Positions 11,467 through 23,541 are shown, counted from the first letter of the stretch. The stretch is 64,000 nucleotides of DNA from Capra hircus (GCF_001704415.2 NC_030811.1:57401591-57465590), one strand, 5' to 3'. The notes: generated by a model not told the origin, from the sequence alone. A program made the numbers and translations.

Positions 11467-13338
11467 TGTGAAAAGAAGGGAAGTGAAAAGCAAAGGAGAA
11501 AGGGAAAGATATACCCATCTGAATGCAGAGTTCCAAAGAATAGCAAGGAGAGATAAGAAAGCCTTCCTCAGCAATCAGTGCAGAGAAATAGAGGAAAACA
11601 ACAGAATGGGAAAGACTAGAGATCTCTTCAAGAAAATTAGAGATACCAAGGGAACATTTCATGCAAAGATGGGCTCGATAAAGGAAAGAAATGGTAGGGA
11701 CTGAACAGAAGCAGAAGATATTAAGAAGAGGTGGCAAGAATACACAGAAGAACTATACAAAAAAGATCTTCATGACCCAGATAATCACAATGGTATGATC
11801 ACTAACCTAGAGCCAGATATCCTGGAATGTGAAGTCAAGTGGGCCTTAGGAAGCATCACTATGAACAAAGCTAGTGGAGGTGATGGAATTCCAGTTGAGT
11901 TATTTCAAATCCTAAAAGATGATGCTGTGAAAGTGCTGCACTCAATATGCCAGTAAATTTGGAAAACTCAGCAGTGGCCACAGGACTGGAAAAGGTCAGT
12001 TTTTCATTCCAATCCCAAAGAAAGGCACTGCCAAAGAATGTTCAAACTACCACACAATTGCACTCATCTCACACGGTAGTAAAGTAATGCTTAAAATTCT
12101 CCAAGCCAGGCTTCAGCAATACATGAACCGTGAACTTCCAGATTTTCAAGTTGGTTTTAGAAAAGGCAGAAGAACCAGAGATCAAATTGCCACATCCTCT
12201 GGATCATGGAAAAAGCAAGAGAGTTCCAGAAAAACATCTATTTCTTCTTTATTGACTATGCCAAAGCCTTTGACTGCGTGGATCACAATAAACTGTGGAA
12301 AATTCTGAAAGAGAAGGAAATACCAGACCACCCGACCTACCTCTTGAGAAACCTGTATGTAGGTCAGGAAGCAACAGTTAGAACTGGGCATGGGACAAGA
12401 GATGGGTTCCAAATAAGAAAAGGAGTATGTCAAGGCTGTATATTGTTACCCTGCTTATTTAACTTATATGCAGAATACATCATGAGAAATGCTGGGCTGG
12501 AGGAAGCACAAGCTGGAATCAAGATTTGCGGGAGAAATATCAATAACCTCAGATATGCAGATGACACCACCCTTATGGCAGAAAGTGAAGAAAACTAAAG
12601 AGCCTCTTGATGAAAGTGAAAGAAGAGAGTGAAAAAATTGGCTTAAAGCTCAACATTCAGAAAACTAAGATCATGGCATCCAGTCTCATCACTTCATGGC
12701 AAATGGATGGGGAAACAGTGGAAACAGTGTCAGATTTTATTTTTCTGGGCTCCAAAATCACTGCAGATGGTGACTGCAGCCATGAAATTAAAAGACGCTT
12801 ACTCCTTGGAAGGGAAGTTATGAGCAACCTAGATAGCATATTCAAAAGCAGATACATTACTTTGCCGACTAAGGTCCATCTAGTCAAGGCTATGGTTTTT
12901 CCAGTGGTCATGTATGGATGTGAGAGTTGGACTGTGAAGAAAGCTGAGCGCTGAATAATTGATGCTTTTGAAGTGCGGTGTTGGAGAAGACTCTTGAGAG
13001 TCCCTTGGACTGCAAGGAGATCCTACCAGTTCATTCTAAAGGAGATCATTCTGGGTGTTCATTGGAAGGACTGATGTTGAAGCTGAAACTCCAATACTTT
13101 GGCCACCTGATGCAAAGAGCTGACTCATTTGAAAAGACCCTGATTCTGGGAAAGATTGAGGGCAGGAGGAGAAGGGAATGACAGAGGATGAGATGGTTAG
13201 ATAGCATCACTGACTTGATGGACACGGGTTTGGGTGGACTCCAGGAGTTGGTGATGGACAGGGAAGCCTGGTGTGCTGCGGTTCATGGGGTTGCAAAGAG
13301 TTGGACACGACTGAGCAACTGAACTGAAGTGAACTGAA
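11467..13338 (+). mobile_element. BovB (RTE) LINE, 5'-truncated ORF2 remnant
   Basis: It encodes a decayed reverse transcriptase: an N-terminal RT part (about 11750-12000), the palm motif 'YADDTTLM' (about 12554-12577), and the C-terminal region. It ends at the 'ctgaactgaa' tail. The frame shifts at least twice: open segments lie in different + frames at 12206-12598, 12607-12954 and 12978-13181. Stops also occur, so no functional protein is possible. At about 1.87 kb it is the longest BovB copy in the window. Confidence 0.93.
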
Positions 13339-13495
13339 AAATTACATGGGTGCTTGTTAAAATGAAGATTCCTGAACCCCGTCTGTGAGATTTTGATTCT
13401 GAAGATCTGGGTACTCCATAGGAATCTGCACTTCACCCAAACTCCCTGATGTATGTAGTCTGTGGGTCGCACTTGATGAAAATAAGCCATGGGGG
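13339..13495. mobile_element. MER5-like DNA transposon fossil
   Basis: It has the text 'gtgcttgttaaaatgaagat' and an arm-like right end, similar to 205-415. Diverged. Confidence 0.5.
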
Positions 13496-13573
13496 TAAAT
13501 GAGAAGTTTTCATCAGAGAAAACTTGAGCGGCAGAAACACTGGACTGAATTACCCAGAATTATTCCCTTAGGG

Positions 13574-13710
13574 TGGAGAAGGGAATGGCAACCCATTCCA
13601 GTATTCTTGCCTGGAGAATCCCAGAGACAGAGGAGCCTGGTGGGCTGCCGTCTATGAGGTCGCACAGAGTCGGACATGACTTGAAGCGACTTAGCAGCAG
13701 CAGCAGCATC
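13574..13710 (+). mobile_element. Bov-A monomer-type SINE with CAG tail
   Basis: It begins 'ggagaagggaatggcaaccc' and ends '(AGC)n'. A 12-bp duplication ATTCCCTTAGGG is exact (13562-13573 and 13711-13722). Confidence 0.94.
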
Positions 13711-13934
13711 ATTCCCTTAGGGATGTGTCTGCTGACTCCCAGCAGACCAGAGTGTCAGTCGGTAATGGGATAATGAGGGTAGAGAGAGCAATTGTCTCTC
13801 TATAAATGCATTTTCCTAAATAGGAAAATTGAACCATCCTTCCTTTCTGAAGATCGTGTTTCTTTAAAAAAAGTGTATATAGATATACCCATGCACATAT
13901 ACATATATATATGCACACAAATATTATAAATACC

Positions 13935-14132
13935 GGGCTTCCCTGATAGCACAGTTGGTAAAGGATCTGCTTGCAATGGAGGAAACCCCTGTTTGATTCC
14001 TGGATTGGGAAGATCCCCTGGAGAAGGGATAGGCTACCCACTCCAGTATTCTGGCCTGGAGAATTCCATGGATTCTTTAGTCTATGGGGTAGCAAAGAGT
14101 CGGACGTGACTGAGCAACTTTTCTTTCTTTCT
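13935..14132 (+). mobile_element. Bov-tA SINE
   Basis: It has the sense head 'gggcttccctgatagcacag' and a TTTC-rich tail. An imperfect duplication ('tattataaatacc' against 'tattgtaaatatc') is likely. Confidence 0.9.
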
Positions 14133-14183
14133 ATTGTAAATATCCATGCTTGATCTAGAGGGGGATGGCTTCATAAACACTTT

Positions 14184-14324
14184 CAGTTCAGTTCAGTTCA
14201 GTCACTCAGTTGTGTCCGACTCTTTTCGACCCCATGAATTGCAGCACACCAGGCCTCCCTGTCCATCACCAACTCCTGGAGTTTACGCAAACTCATGTCC
14301 ATTGAGTCGGTGATGCCATCCAGC
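14184..14324 (-). mobile_element. Short BovB 3'-end insertion
   Basis: Only the last about 140 bp of BovB was inserted. A 12-bp duplication CATAAACACTTT is exact (14172-14183 and 14325-14336), so this is a complete, severely 5'-truncated retroposition. Confidence 0.93.
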
Positions 14325-14336
14325 CATAAACACTTT

Positions 14337-14734
14337 AGATAGTAGAATAAAAGCTTGTAGAAGTGCTCTGTATTTGGACAGAGCCAAAGGAAATATGGGA
14401 TTGAAAATTTTGAAAGTTTTGGAAAAATATTTTAGAATAATTAGCTCTTTAACATGAGATCCAATCACTGATGTTTATCATCTCTGAATTCTTTGACAAA
14501 ACTGAATGATCAATTGTAATGAACGTTTCTTTTATCTGATTATATTGTGTGACTTTTTAATAGTGTTTTTTTCTCTCTCAGTTCTTGACCTTTCCTCAGT
14601 CAAAAGACTTCAGTCTGACTTGATGAACTCAAATCTAAGCAAAATGAAAAATTTTTATAGTCATGCTCCTAAGGAGAAATATTATTTATTGGTCCTTACA
14701 TACACTAGAGACTTCAAATGAGGGTTTAGGTGAG
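14337..14734. other. Unassigned intronic sequence
   Basis: AT-rich. No exon or recognised repeat. Confidence 0.5.
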
Positions 14735-14880
14735 ATGTTTTGCTTAGTTTTCACAACAGTCAGTTTACAACATTACAATAACGGCAATGGTAGTTTTGCC
14801 ATTTCCAGATGAGTCATTTATACCCATGCTCACATAGCCATATACCTATGCTCACCAGGGATTGAATTTGCACCCCCTAA
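14735..14880 (-). mobile_element. Probable MIR fragment
   Basis: 'gttttcacaacagtcag' and 'tgccatttccagatgagtca' resemble the antisense MIR core. Weak. Confidence 0.4.
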
Positions 14881-14927
14881 ATGGGAAGGTGATGCAGGAC
14901 CAGACCAGTGGAGTGCCAAGGAAGTCG

Positions 14928-15216
14928 CTGCTGCTGCTGCTGCTGCTGCTGCTAAGTCGCTTCAGTCGTGTCCGACTCTGTGCGACCCCATAGACAGCAG
15001 CCCACCAGGCTCCCCCGTCCCTGGGATTCTCCAGGCAAGAACATTGGAGGGGATTGCCTTTTCCTTCTCCAAAGCATGAAAGTGGAAAGTGAAAGGGAAG
15101 TCGCTCAGTCTTGTCTGACTCTTAGCGACCCCATGGACTGCAGCCTACCAGGCTCCTCCGTCCATGGGATTTTCCAGGCAAGAGTACTGGAGTGGGGTGC
15201 CATTGCCTTCTCTGAA
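14928..15216 (-). mobile_element. Bov-A2 dimeric SINE with (CTG)n end
   Basis: A (CTG)8-type run (14928 onwards) is followed by two Bov-A units separated by a 'gaaagtgaaa'-type linker near 15075-15100. Confidence 0.93.
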
Positions 15217-16326
15217 GCAAGTTGCAGTAGCAATTAAACGACTGAGCTGGAACTGGAAGCAAAGTCTGGCTCCAAAGAGCAAATCTTCAAAGAGTTTGTT
15301 GGAGAACTGTGACTCTTGCATTCATTTTCTGATGCTTTACTGAAGACAACAGATTAGCATTCTTTCCCCACTGGCATTGAGGCTATAGAAACATAAAAGT
15401 TGTATTATCAGATTTCCTTGTTAATACTTCCTTCTTCTAGACGTGCTTTTTCTAAGAAAATGCCAAGTTGTCTAAGCTCTGCTCATCCTTTGCATTTGAA
15501 GCATTCATTCAGTTGTTCGTTCATCCACTGACTATTTATTAAGTGCCGGACACTATGCAGATGTTTAAGCATAGCAGTAGACATAGTGATGAGCCCCTTC
15601 TATTAGGGAACTTACTTTCTTGTAAAACATTGCTGCTGTTGAAATGCGGTGGCAATGATGGGATGCTAGTGAGCAAAAGAGAGTGCAATGAGTTAAAAAA
15701 AATTAATGACTGTTCTGCTCTGTGATGCTTATCAGTCATGGCTTCTAGAGTATCTTGATGTTAATGAAAGTTGTCCAACTTTCATAAGATGATGTCCTGT
15801 CATCAAGTGATGGGCCTTTTTAGGGATGCTTTCCAGATTACAGGATTCAGGAAGCTGCTTTAATTTTGAAAATTTAAGAAGCTTGCAACTGAAAATTTTC
15901 TTAGGACTCATTGTCCCTGTCTTGTTTTGAGCATGCTCTGTGAGGGATTACATCTAGGGATCACTGCCCACACTTAGCCTTCCCTTGTCCTGTGCTAGGT
16001 TTGGCGGAATTCACAATGAAGGGAGGTACTCAGGCAACATCCTTCTCCATTTTCACAGTCTCTTAGGGGAGATGAACTCTTGAATTCCGTGAGGCAATGG
16101 AGACTTCAAACACTGGAGTTTTCAAAACATTTGAGGAAGAAACTGAACTCCTTCATGACAGTTTTCTCAATCAGGAAACTACAACTCAGTATTAAAAATC
16201 AAATCTTTTAAAAAGCTTTACAAGATATTATAATGGACCCTCTTTATAGCCAAATTTCTGAGTTCCTCTGCTCAGCCTGAAAGATAAGAAATAGCATGTA
16301 CGGGTAATTTAGATTTGGCTTGCCTT
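15217..16326. other. Unassigned intronic sequence with a faint old-repeat trace
   Basis: Around 15510-15700 'actatttattaagtgccgga' and 'gggaacttactttctt' look like an old L2/MIR-class fragment. No exon. Confidence 0.45.
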
Positions 16327-17936
16327 GGCAAGAATACACAGAAGAACTGTACAAAAAAAGATCTTCACGACCCGGATAATCACGATGTTGTGATCACTCA
16401 TCTAGAGCCAGACATCCTGGAATGTGAAGTCAAGTGGGCCTTAGAAAGCATCACTATGAACAAAGCTAGTGGAGGTGATGGCATTTCAGTTGAGCTATTT
16501 CAAATCCTGAAAGAAGATGCTGTGAAAGTGCTGCACTCAATATGCCAGCAAATTTGGAAAACTCAGCAGTGGCCACAGGACTGGAAAAGGTCAGTTTTCA
16601 TTCCAATCCCAGAGAAAGGCAATGCAAAAGAATGCTCAAACTACCTCACAATTGCACTCATCTCACATGCTACTAAAGTAATGCTTAAAATTCTCCAAGC
16701 TAGGCTTCAGCAATACGTGAACTGTGAACTTCCTGATGTTCAATCTGGTTTTAGAAAAGGCAGAGGAACAAGAGATCAAATTGCCAACATCCGCTGGATC
16801 ATCGAAAAAGCAAAAGAGTTCCAGAAAAACATCTATTTCTGCTTTATTGACTATGCCAAAGCCTTTGACTGTGTGGATCACAAGAAACTGTGGAAAATTC
16901 TGAAAGAGATGGGAATACCAGACCACCTGACCTGCCTCTTGAGAAATCTGTATGCAGGTCAGGAAGCAACAGCTAGAACCGGACATGAAACAACAGACTG
17001 GTTCCACATAGGAAAAGGAATACGTCAAGGCTGTATACTGTCACCCTGCTGATTTAACTTCTATGCAGAATACATCATGAGAAATGTTGGACTGGAAGAA
17101 ACACAAGCTGGAATCAAGATTGCTGGGAAAAATATCAATAACCTCAGATATGCAGATGATACCACCCTTATGGCAGAAAGTGAAGAGGAACTAAAGAGCC
17201 TCTTGATGAAAGTGAAAGAGGAGAGTGAAAAAGTTGGCTTAAAGCTCAATATTCAGAAAACGAAGATTGTGGCATCTGGTCCCATCACTTCATGGGAAAT
17301 AGATGGGGAAACAGTGGAAACAGTGTCAGACTTTATTTTTTGGGGGTCCAAAATCACTGCAGATGGTGACTGCAGCCATGAAATTAAAAGATGCTTACTC
17401 CTTGGAAGAAAAGTTATGACCAACCTAGATAGCATATTCAAAAGCAGAGACATTACTTTGCCGACTAAGGTCCGTCTAGTCAAGGCTGTGGTTTTTCCTG
17501 TGGTCATGTATGGATGTGAGAGTTGGACTGTGAAGAAGGTTGAGCGCTGAAGAATTGATGCTTTTGAACTGTGGTGTTGGAGAAGACTCTTGAGAGTCCC
17601 TTGGACTGCAAGGAGATCCAACCAGCCCATTCTGAAGGAGATCAGCCCTGGGTGTTCTTTGGAAGGAATGGTGCTAAAGCTGATGCTCCAGTAATTTGGC
17701 CACCTCACGTGAAGAGTTGACTCATTGGAAAAGACTGTGATGCTGGGAGAGATTGGGGGCAGGAGGAGAAGGGGACGACCGAGGATGAGATGGCTTGATG
17801 GCATCACTGACTCAATGGACATGAATCTGAGTGAACTCCGGGAGTTGGTGATGGACAGGGAGGCCTGGCGTGCTGCAATTCATGAGGTTGCAAAGAGTCA
17901 GACACGACTGAGTGACTGAACTGAACTGAACTGAAC
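16327..17936 (+). mobile_element. BovB (RTE) LINE, long single-frame ORF2 pseudogene
   Basis: After an apparent extra A in the run near 16357, one + frame encodes the RT region to the element's end. It is broken by four in-frame stops (17050-17052, 17548-17550, 17692-17694, 17710-17712). The second and fourth sit where other copies have an arginine CGA, so they look like CpG decay. The palm motif 'YADDTTLM' lies near 17148-17171. It ends in tandem 'ctgaa' repeats. It is a dead copy but less scrambled than 11467-13338. Confidence 0.93.
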
Positions 17937-19083
17937 CATATTATGATTGGGTAGACCAGTTCCTTTAACATTTTGGGGAAACAAAGCCAAGAGAAGAGGT
18001 GGGAAAAAATCTGTCACATGGGCAAAATGCTCAAGCATCCTTTGCCTTTTTCCTGCAGTGGTCCTGAGTTTGTTTCAGACGCAGTAGTTGTCTCAGGCTG
18101 TCTGTGGTGATAATCTGACTATAATCACCCGTCTGGGCTTCTTCTTGGAAGTCAGAAGTGAAAGGTAATGTATCTCTTGCCACAGAGGTTGATATGTGAT
18201 CTGAAGGGCTTTGAGCCAACTTGGAACTCTCTCTGAAACCACTAGTAAAATGAGTTAAGACTGAGAGGGCCACAGGGGAAGGTATAACCTGATGAGACTT
18301 GGGCTGCCCTTTACCCAGGAAAGGTCTTCTCAAGAAACTGGCTTTACTTTGGAAGTATCCATTTAATCCCCTTAATGTATCGATTTCCCCAGGTGACACA
18401 GAAGAAACAGTGGCTTAATGATACATCAGTGGTTTATCCTGTTTGTACCAGTACCCGCAGCTGTCACAGTTTTTCACCTATGGCTAGTCACCATACATCT
18501 TTGGGATCCCAGACTCTTTTTAGTGAAAACATTTTCTCATTGTAATCCTTGATTGGCATTGATGGAGTATGTTAGATCTAAGCCGAATGAAAATTAACTT
18601 ACTCAGTGTAGGAAACAAATCTGATGTCATTTGATCGTGTACTTTTCTGGGTGTGTTTTGTTTCTGCTAATAGAGGCACTGCTGCTACAGTGACTGGGGA
18701 TGGGGGAAATGTTAGTTGTAGTCTTGAGTCTGCCCCTTTCTTAGCTGACTGTTTTTCCCCATGTTTCTCCTATTCTCTGGCTCTTTCCATATTTCTTTGT
18801 CCAGAGCACATTCCTGCCAACTTCCAGCATCCCTTGCCAAACTTCTAAATGAAATCTCAAGTTTCCTGAGTCCCTAAACATATGAACTCCAACCTCTATT
18901 ATACAAATTTGACATAAAAATTGGGTAAAGAAAAATGATAGGACTCTCCAGAGAATCTTGAATTATGTCAGATGCAATGCCATTTTAGTAGTAATTATGT
19001 GACCATTAAACTGAAAATTTGAAGTGGTCCAAGTTATAACATATAAAATCCATTTTTAATTGCTTGCAGGAATTTAGTGGTAT
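17937..19083. other. Unassigned intronic sequence
   Basis: No exon or recognised repeat. Open frames at 18031-18399 (-) and 18624-18848 (+) lack domains. Confidence 0.55.
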
Positions 19084-19096
19084 TTTTGCCCATTTT

Positions 19097-19216
19097 GGGG
19101 AAGATCTGATGGAGAAGGGAAAGTCTACCCAGTCCAGCATTCTGGCCTGGAGAATTCCATGGACAGTCTGTGGGGTCGCAAGGAGTCAGACATGGCTGAG
19201 TGACTTTCACTTTCAC
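19097..19216 (+). mobile_element. 5'-truncated Bov-tA SINE
   Basis: Only the Bov-A part is present, ending 'actttcactttcac'. A 13-bp duplication TTTTGCCCATTTT is exact (19084-19096 and 19217-19229). Confidence 0.94.
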
Positions 19217-19229
19217 TTTTGCCCATTTT

Positions 19230-19667
19230 ATTTAAAGAGACGGTTCTGTGAAATTTCTTGACTCATTTAATGAAGTAAACATCCAAGCTAAGCTCTTAAA
19301 TAGTATGGGTATATTTTATCTTCTGTCAAAGTATACCCAAAGACAAAATTGAAAAAGTCATCCTTGATAGCTAGTTTTTTTCAAGAAGTGCCATTTATCA
19401 CCACAGATTAACAGAAATAGGATGGAAATGCTACTTTAATAAAGACTGAATAATAGAGTAAATTATTTTCTTTATTTTTAATATGTTTTCATTTTTAATT
19501 AATATGTGGGTATTGAAAAAAATCAAATAGTGCTAAAAGGTTAATAACAAGTCAATACTACCCCCCACTCCCACTGTGCATCTTTTCCCTGTTAAATGTC
19601 TAATTCCATTGACTTTAGATGTTAATTCTGATGTCTTTCTCTCTACTGCCCAACAATATGCCTTTAG
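19230..19667. other. Unassigned AT-rich intronic sequence
   Basis: No feature recognised. Confidence 0.5.
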
Positions 19668-19678
19668 TGCTCATTCTT

Positions 19679-20349
19679 TTTTATTTTAATCTGCGAAAGT
19701 ATCTCACAGGTACTTCGAAAGAATAACTTCATTTATTTATTCATTTTCCGCCTGTACTGGGTCCTTGTTGCTGCTCAGGCTAAGCTCTAGTTGCTGCAAG
19801 TGGGGGCTGCTCTCTAGTTGCAGTGCGTAGACTTCTCATTGTGGTGGCTTCTCTTATTGTGGAGCACAGGCTCAAGGGGCTGCTTGCAGCTCCTGGGCTC
19901 TACAGCCCAGGCTCAGCAGTGAGGGATGCGGGACCCTCCCAGATCAGGCATGGAACCCCCTGGGCTCTACAGCCCAGGCTCAGCAGTGAGGGATGTGGGA
20001 CCCTCCCAGATCAGGGATGGAACCTCCTGGGCTCTAAAGCCCAGGCTCAGGAGTGCGGGATGTGGGACCCCCCAGATCAGGGATGGAACCTCCTGGGCTC
20101 TACAGCCCAGGCTCAGCAGTGAGGGATGCGGGACCCTCCCAGATCAGGCATGGAACCTCCTGGGCTTTACAGCCCAGGCTCAGGAGTGAGGGATGCGGGA
20201 TCCTCCCAGATCAGGCATGGAACCTCCTGGGCTCTAAAGCCCAGGCTCAGCAGTGCGGGATGTGGGACCCTCCCAGATCAGGCATGGAACCTGTGTCGCC
20301 TGTATCAGCAGGTGGGTTCTTTACTGCTGAGCTACCAAGGAAGCGCTGC
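19679..20349 (-). mobile_element. CHR-type SINE with internal minisatellite and probable 3' transduction
   Basis: An antisense CHR SINE occupies about 19730-20345: 'ttgctgctcaggctaagctc', 'cttctcattgtggtggcttc', then 'tgagctaccaaggaagc'. Its centre is expanded into a 67-bp tandem array. An exact 11-bp duplication TGCTCATTCTT lies at 19668-19678 and 20350-20360. It therefore includes about 50 bp of non-SINE sequence (19688-19730) plus a second T-rich run at 19677-19687. This fits read-through transcription to a downstream poly(A) and retroposition of the transduced flank. Confidence 0.8.
19891..20291. repeat. Minisatellite, 67-bp unit, six copies
   Basis: Units start at 19891, 19958, 20025, 20091, 20158 and 20225. 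The lengths are 67, 67, 66, 67, 67 and 67. Each begins near 'tcctgggctctacagccc' and ends 'atggaacc'. The unit corresponds to an internal piece of the host CHR SINE. Because 67 is not divisible by three, all three + frames show the same peptides in rotation. No protein is implied. Confidence 0.95.
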
Positions 20350-20360
20350 TGCTCATTCTT

Positions 20361-20781
20361 CATTCATCAGCTTTAAATGTTGCCTATAGACTTCTTATAG
20401 AGATTGATTAGGATTATTTGAGCTCTTTTGTGTACTCCTCTCTTTACTGACCTATTATCCCAGGGTGTGACATACTCATTCTATTAATAATACAAATCCT
20501 GAATTTGAAGTATTCATTAAAATCCCAGGCTCAGCACTCAGGTGCAAGGTGGTCTCATTTTTATGCGATATGCATTTTTAGCAAAGGACTGAGTAATTCT
20601 GATGCAGATGCCCAAAGAAATTAGGGTCTAGGGTTTGACTCTTGATTTTTCTCTAGGTGTCAGGTAATGCAGGATTTCCAGAATTGTGGAGGATTCAAGG
20701 GCATAGTTAATTTGCAAGCAATGACTCAGGGCTTCTGCTTTAATGAATAGATGAATCTGTAGACACCATGCAAATTGTTTG
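20361..20781. other. Unassigned intronic sequence
   Basis: No exon. A diverged old repeat is possible at 20525-20700 but could not be named. Confidence 0.45.
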
Positions 20782-20783
20782 TA

Positions 20784-20863
20784 TTGGGTTGGCCAAAGAA
20801 TTTGTTTGGTTTTTTTCCTAAAGATGTTATGAAAGACCTGAATGAACTTTTTGGCCAACCCTA
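20784..20863. mobile_element. 80-bp mariner-type MITE
   Basis: The ends TTGGGTTGGCCAAA and TTTTTGGCCAACCC are inverted repeats. TA dinucleotides flank it (20782-20783 and 20864-20865). The size fits internally deleted mariner elements. Confidence 0.85.
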
Positions 20864-20876
20864 TACATAATTTTGT

Positions 20877-21096
20877 TGTTTTTGTTTAGTCGCTAAGTTG
20901 TGTTTGACTCTTTTGTGACCCCATGGTCTGTAGCCTTCAGGTTCCTCTTTCCAAGGGATTTTCCAGGCAAGAAAGAATACTGGAGTGAGTCGTCATTCCT
21001 TTCTCCAGGGGATCTTCCCTACCCAGAGATCAAACCCGAGTCTCCTGCATTGGCAGGCGGATTCTTTACCACTGAGCCATCTGGGAAGCCCATGTT
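20877..21096 (-). mobile_element. Bov-tA SINE
   Basis: It is an antisense copy ending 'gccatctgggaagccc'. A 9-bp duplication TAATTTTGT is exact (20868-20876 and 21097-21105). It landed immediately beside the mariner MITE. Confidence 0.92.
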
Positions 21097-21105
21097 TAAT
21101 TTTGT

Positions 21106-23226
21106 AGTCATTGCTTATAAATAAAGTAGAAAATGGCTTACTTCTTCTAAACATAATAAACATGTACCCTTCAAAATCGTTTGCCAAGGAAAGCATAAAC
21201 TTGAACTTGGCCTGTTAGTCAAGTGATTTATAATGTTTAAAAAGATGCTCTGAATTGCTTTTTCTGCTTTCTTAATGTGTCTGCATTTGTTTTGGAGGTG
21301 CAGAAGCTCCCAGAAGTGACAGCAGGCAGAGGAGGCAGAGCACAGGCTCAGAAATCCAAAGTGCAACTAGGAAGAGGGGCAGGAGGTACCAGGAAGTGAG
21401 GCCTCCACAGCCCAGCTTCAGCCAAATGATCAATGCCTGACATGAGTCAGGAGAACGCTATGCTCACAAGTCCAGGGAGACAACTGTCAGAACCTCTTTA
21501 GGAGGCTCTATTCACAAGGAGGCTTTTACCCCTTAGCTTGGAGCTCCGGGGCAGAGAGAGAAGTGGTTCTAGGTCCTAGATGCTAGGAGGCATAAATGTT
21601 CAGTGATTTAAAAAGGGACCAAGGCAAAAGCCTAGCCTGAAAGCATCAGTCATTTTGGGTGAGAGCAGATGACAGGGACTAGTACACGTTTCAGGTCCCA
21701 GGCATGTTTTTCCATGAACCAGATTTGGAGTGTAACAGCAGGACCTAGAATATGTTCATGTACTCCCAGTACCTAAAAGAAAATCTTTGGAGATAGAGCT
21801 GCCAGGATATTTCTGACTATTTAGTAGGTTTCTGTGTTTGTTTGGAAGCTGGAGTACAGTTTATTAGTTAGCGTGTCTAGCTCCAGCGAGTTTGAGAGAG
21901 CAGGGAATGCCCATTACCTGGAGGTTTCGGGAGAAATGCTGGAGAATGCTTGGAATGTCAGGAATAATTCCAGAATCCCGCCTTTGGGTTCAGCATTAGA
22001 ACATGACCTCCTTCCTGGTCTAGACTAGTAAGAAAGATGGTTGTGTACCAGCACCTCCAAGGAGTTGGGAAGGTAGAGGGCTTAAGACTGCTTGACATCC
22101 TACTTTCTTTGGCCCTGATTGGTGTGGCAAGTGCAACGGGCTGTGGCTTTGGGCTGGTAGCTAGATGTGGAGCGGTGGTGGGAAAACAGGACCAGGCAGA
22201 GTCAAAGGTTGACTTTATTAGATAATCAAACATTTCAGCTTCTCTCATTATCGTGAACCACAGGTTCTCCATTGGATTATTTCTTATTTGTGTGTCAACT
22301 TAATGCAAGGGTTTCTTTGATGTTGAAATGAGGGGTATATGGAAACTTCTCATTCAGTTTTCCTTAGGTAAAAACTCCAAGCTAAATGTGCCTTGTTGTT
22401 AAAAGTGCCAAGCTAAAAGTGCCATGTTGTTAAAAATTCAGCTGTAGATTCTGGTTTTCCAAGACAGTGACCATCGTGTGGACCCCTGCCTGAAGCATAT
22501 CGGAGAAAAGTTAGCTGGCGTTTCTCGGCCATCAGATTGATTACTAAGAATTCAGAGTCACCTAAATGAAAATGGCCACTGTGTTTATTTATAAAAGTAC
22601 TTTGTTGGTCTTCTAAGTTGAAGTTGATGACAGATGTGTTTTTAGAGAAAAAGTACAAACTCTAGAAACATAAGCATCTGCTCTTTCTCAGGCTTGCCTC
22701 CTAGGTTGATACTTCATTTTTTTACCCACACAAAGGGCTTTCTTTTTTCTACTGAATACCTGAAAATATGGGTGTAAATGACTAATATGGATTCTTGACA
22801 TTTTTACTGGAACAAAACTGGTGTTTTCAGGCTTTGATTGCTCAAATCTGGCTGCCTCTGTGGGTGGTGTTGATTATCCCTGTTTTTTTTTTTGCTCTAT
22901 AGTCCACTAAGTGAACTTGCCGATTTAAGTGATGATGTACAATGTTTCCCTGGGACCGTAGAGTTCAGTTCTGTGACCCAAATATGCTGCTGTACTTTGG
23001 TCTGTTTATCATGGTTATGAGAATTACTTCATGGAGGTAGACCTCAAGAATGTAAAAGTCACAGCATTTGAGTCAGCAGTTCTCAAAGTGTTCCAAAGAC
23101 TGTTTCAGAGGGTATATGAGTTCAAAACTGATTTTATCATAATACTAAGACATAATTTGCCTTTTAGAAGGGCTGTATCAATGATGGAGAGTAGAAGTGC
23201 TAGAGCCTTAGTTAGCACTAATCAAG
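21106..23226. other. Unassigned intronic sequence
   Basis: No exon or named repeat. A small 31-bp imperfect tandem duplication lies at 22379-22439 ('aagctaaatgtgcc' and 'aagctaaaagtgcc' units). Confidence 0.55.
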
Positions 23227-23398
23227 GCTGCTGCTGCTAAGTCACTTCAGGCGTGTCTGACTCTGTGTGACCCCATAGATGGCAGCCCACCAGGCTCCGC
23301 CATCCCTGGGATTCTCCAGGCAGGAACACTGGAGTGGGTTGCCATTTCCTTCTCCAATGCATGAGAGTGAAAAGTGAAAATGAAGTCGCTCAGTCATG
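23227..23398 (-). mobile_element. Partial Bov-A2 SINE
   Basis: (CTG)n, one complete Bov-A unit and the linker are present. The second unit stops after about 15 bases near 23398. Confidence 0.9.
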
Positions 23399-23541
23399 CA
23401 GTGGCCCTAAAATGGTCATTGTATTGGTCACCACTGTGTACTCAATTTTTTAAAAAATTCAGTTTTATTTAAAAATGTTTGCCATGAAACTAAATTTTGT
23501 TTTAAATTAAATCTGACCTTTGAGGACACATCATTTTAACA

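Noticed and set aside
14928..14952. Coding-type CTG trinucleotide expansion
   Set aside because: It is the normal terminal repeat of a Bov-A2 SINE, also seen at 23227, 23542, 23791 and 37808.
19891..20291. CRISPR-like regular array
   Set aside because: Units are directly abutting with no variable spacers, inside a SINE in a vertebrate genome.
19823..20389. Four overlapping + strand open frames with repeated peptides
   Set aside because: They are the 67-bp minisatellite read in rotating frames. No start context or domain.
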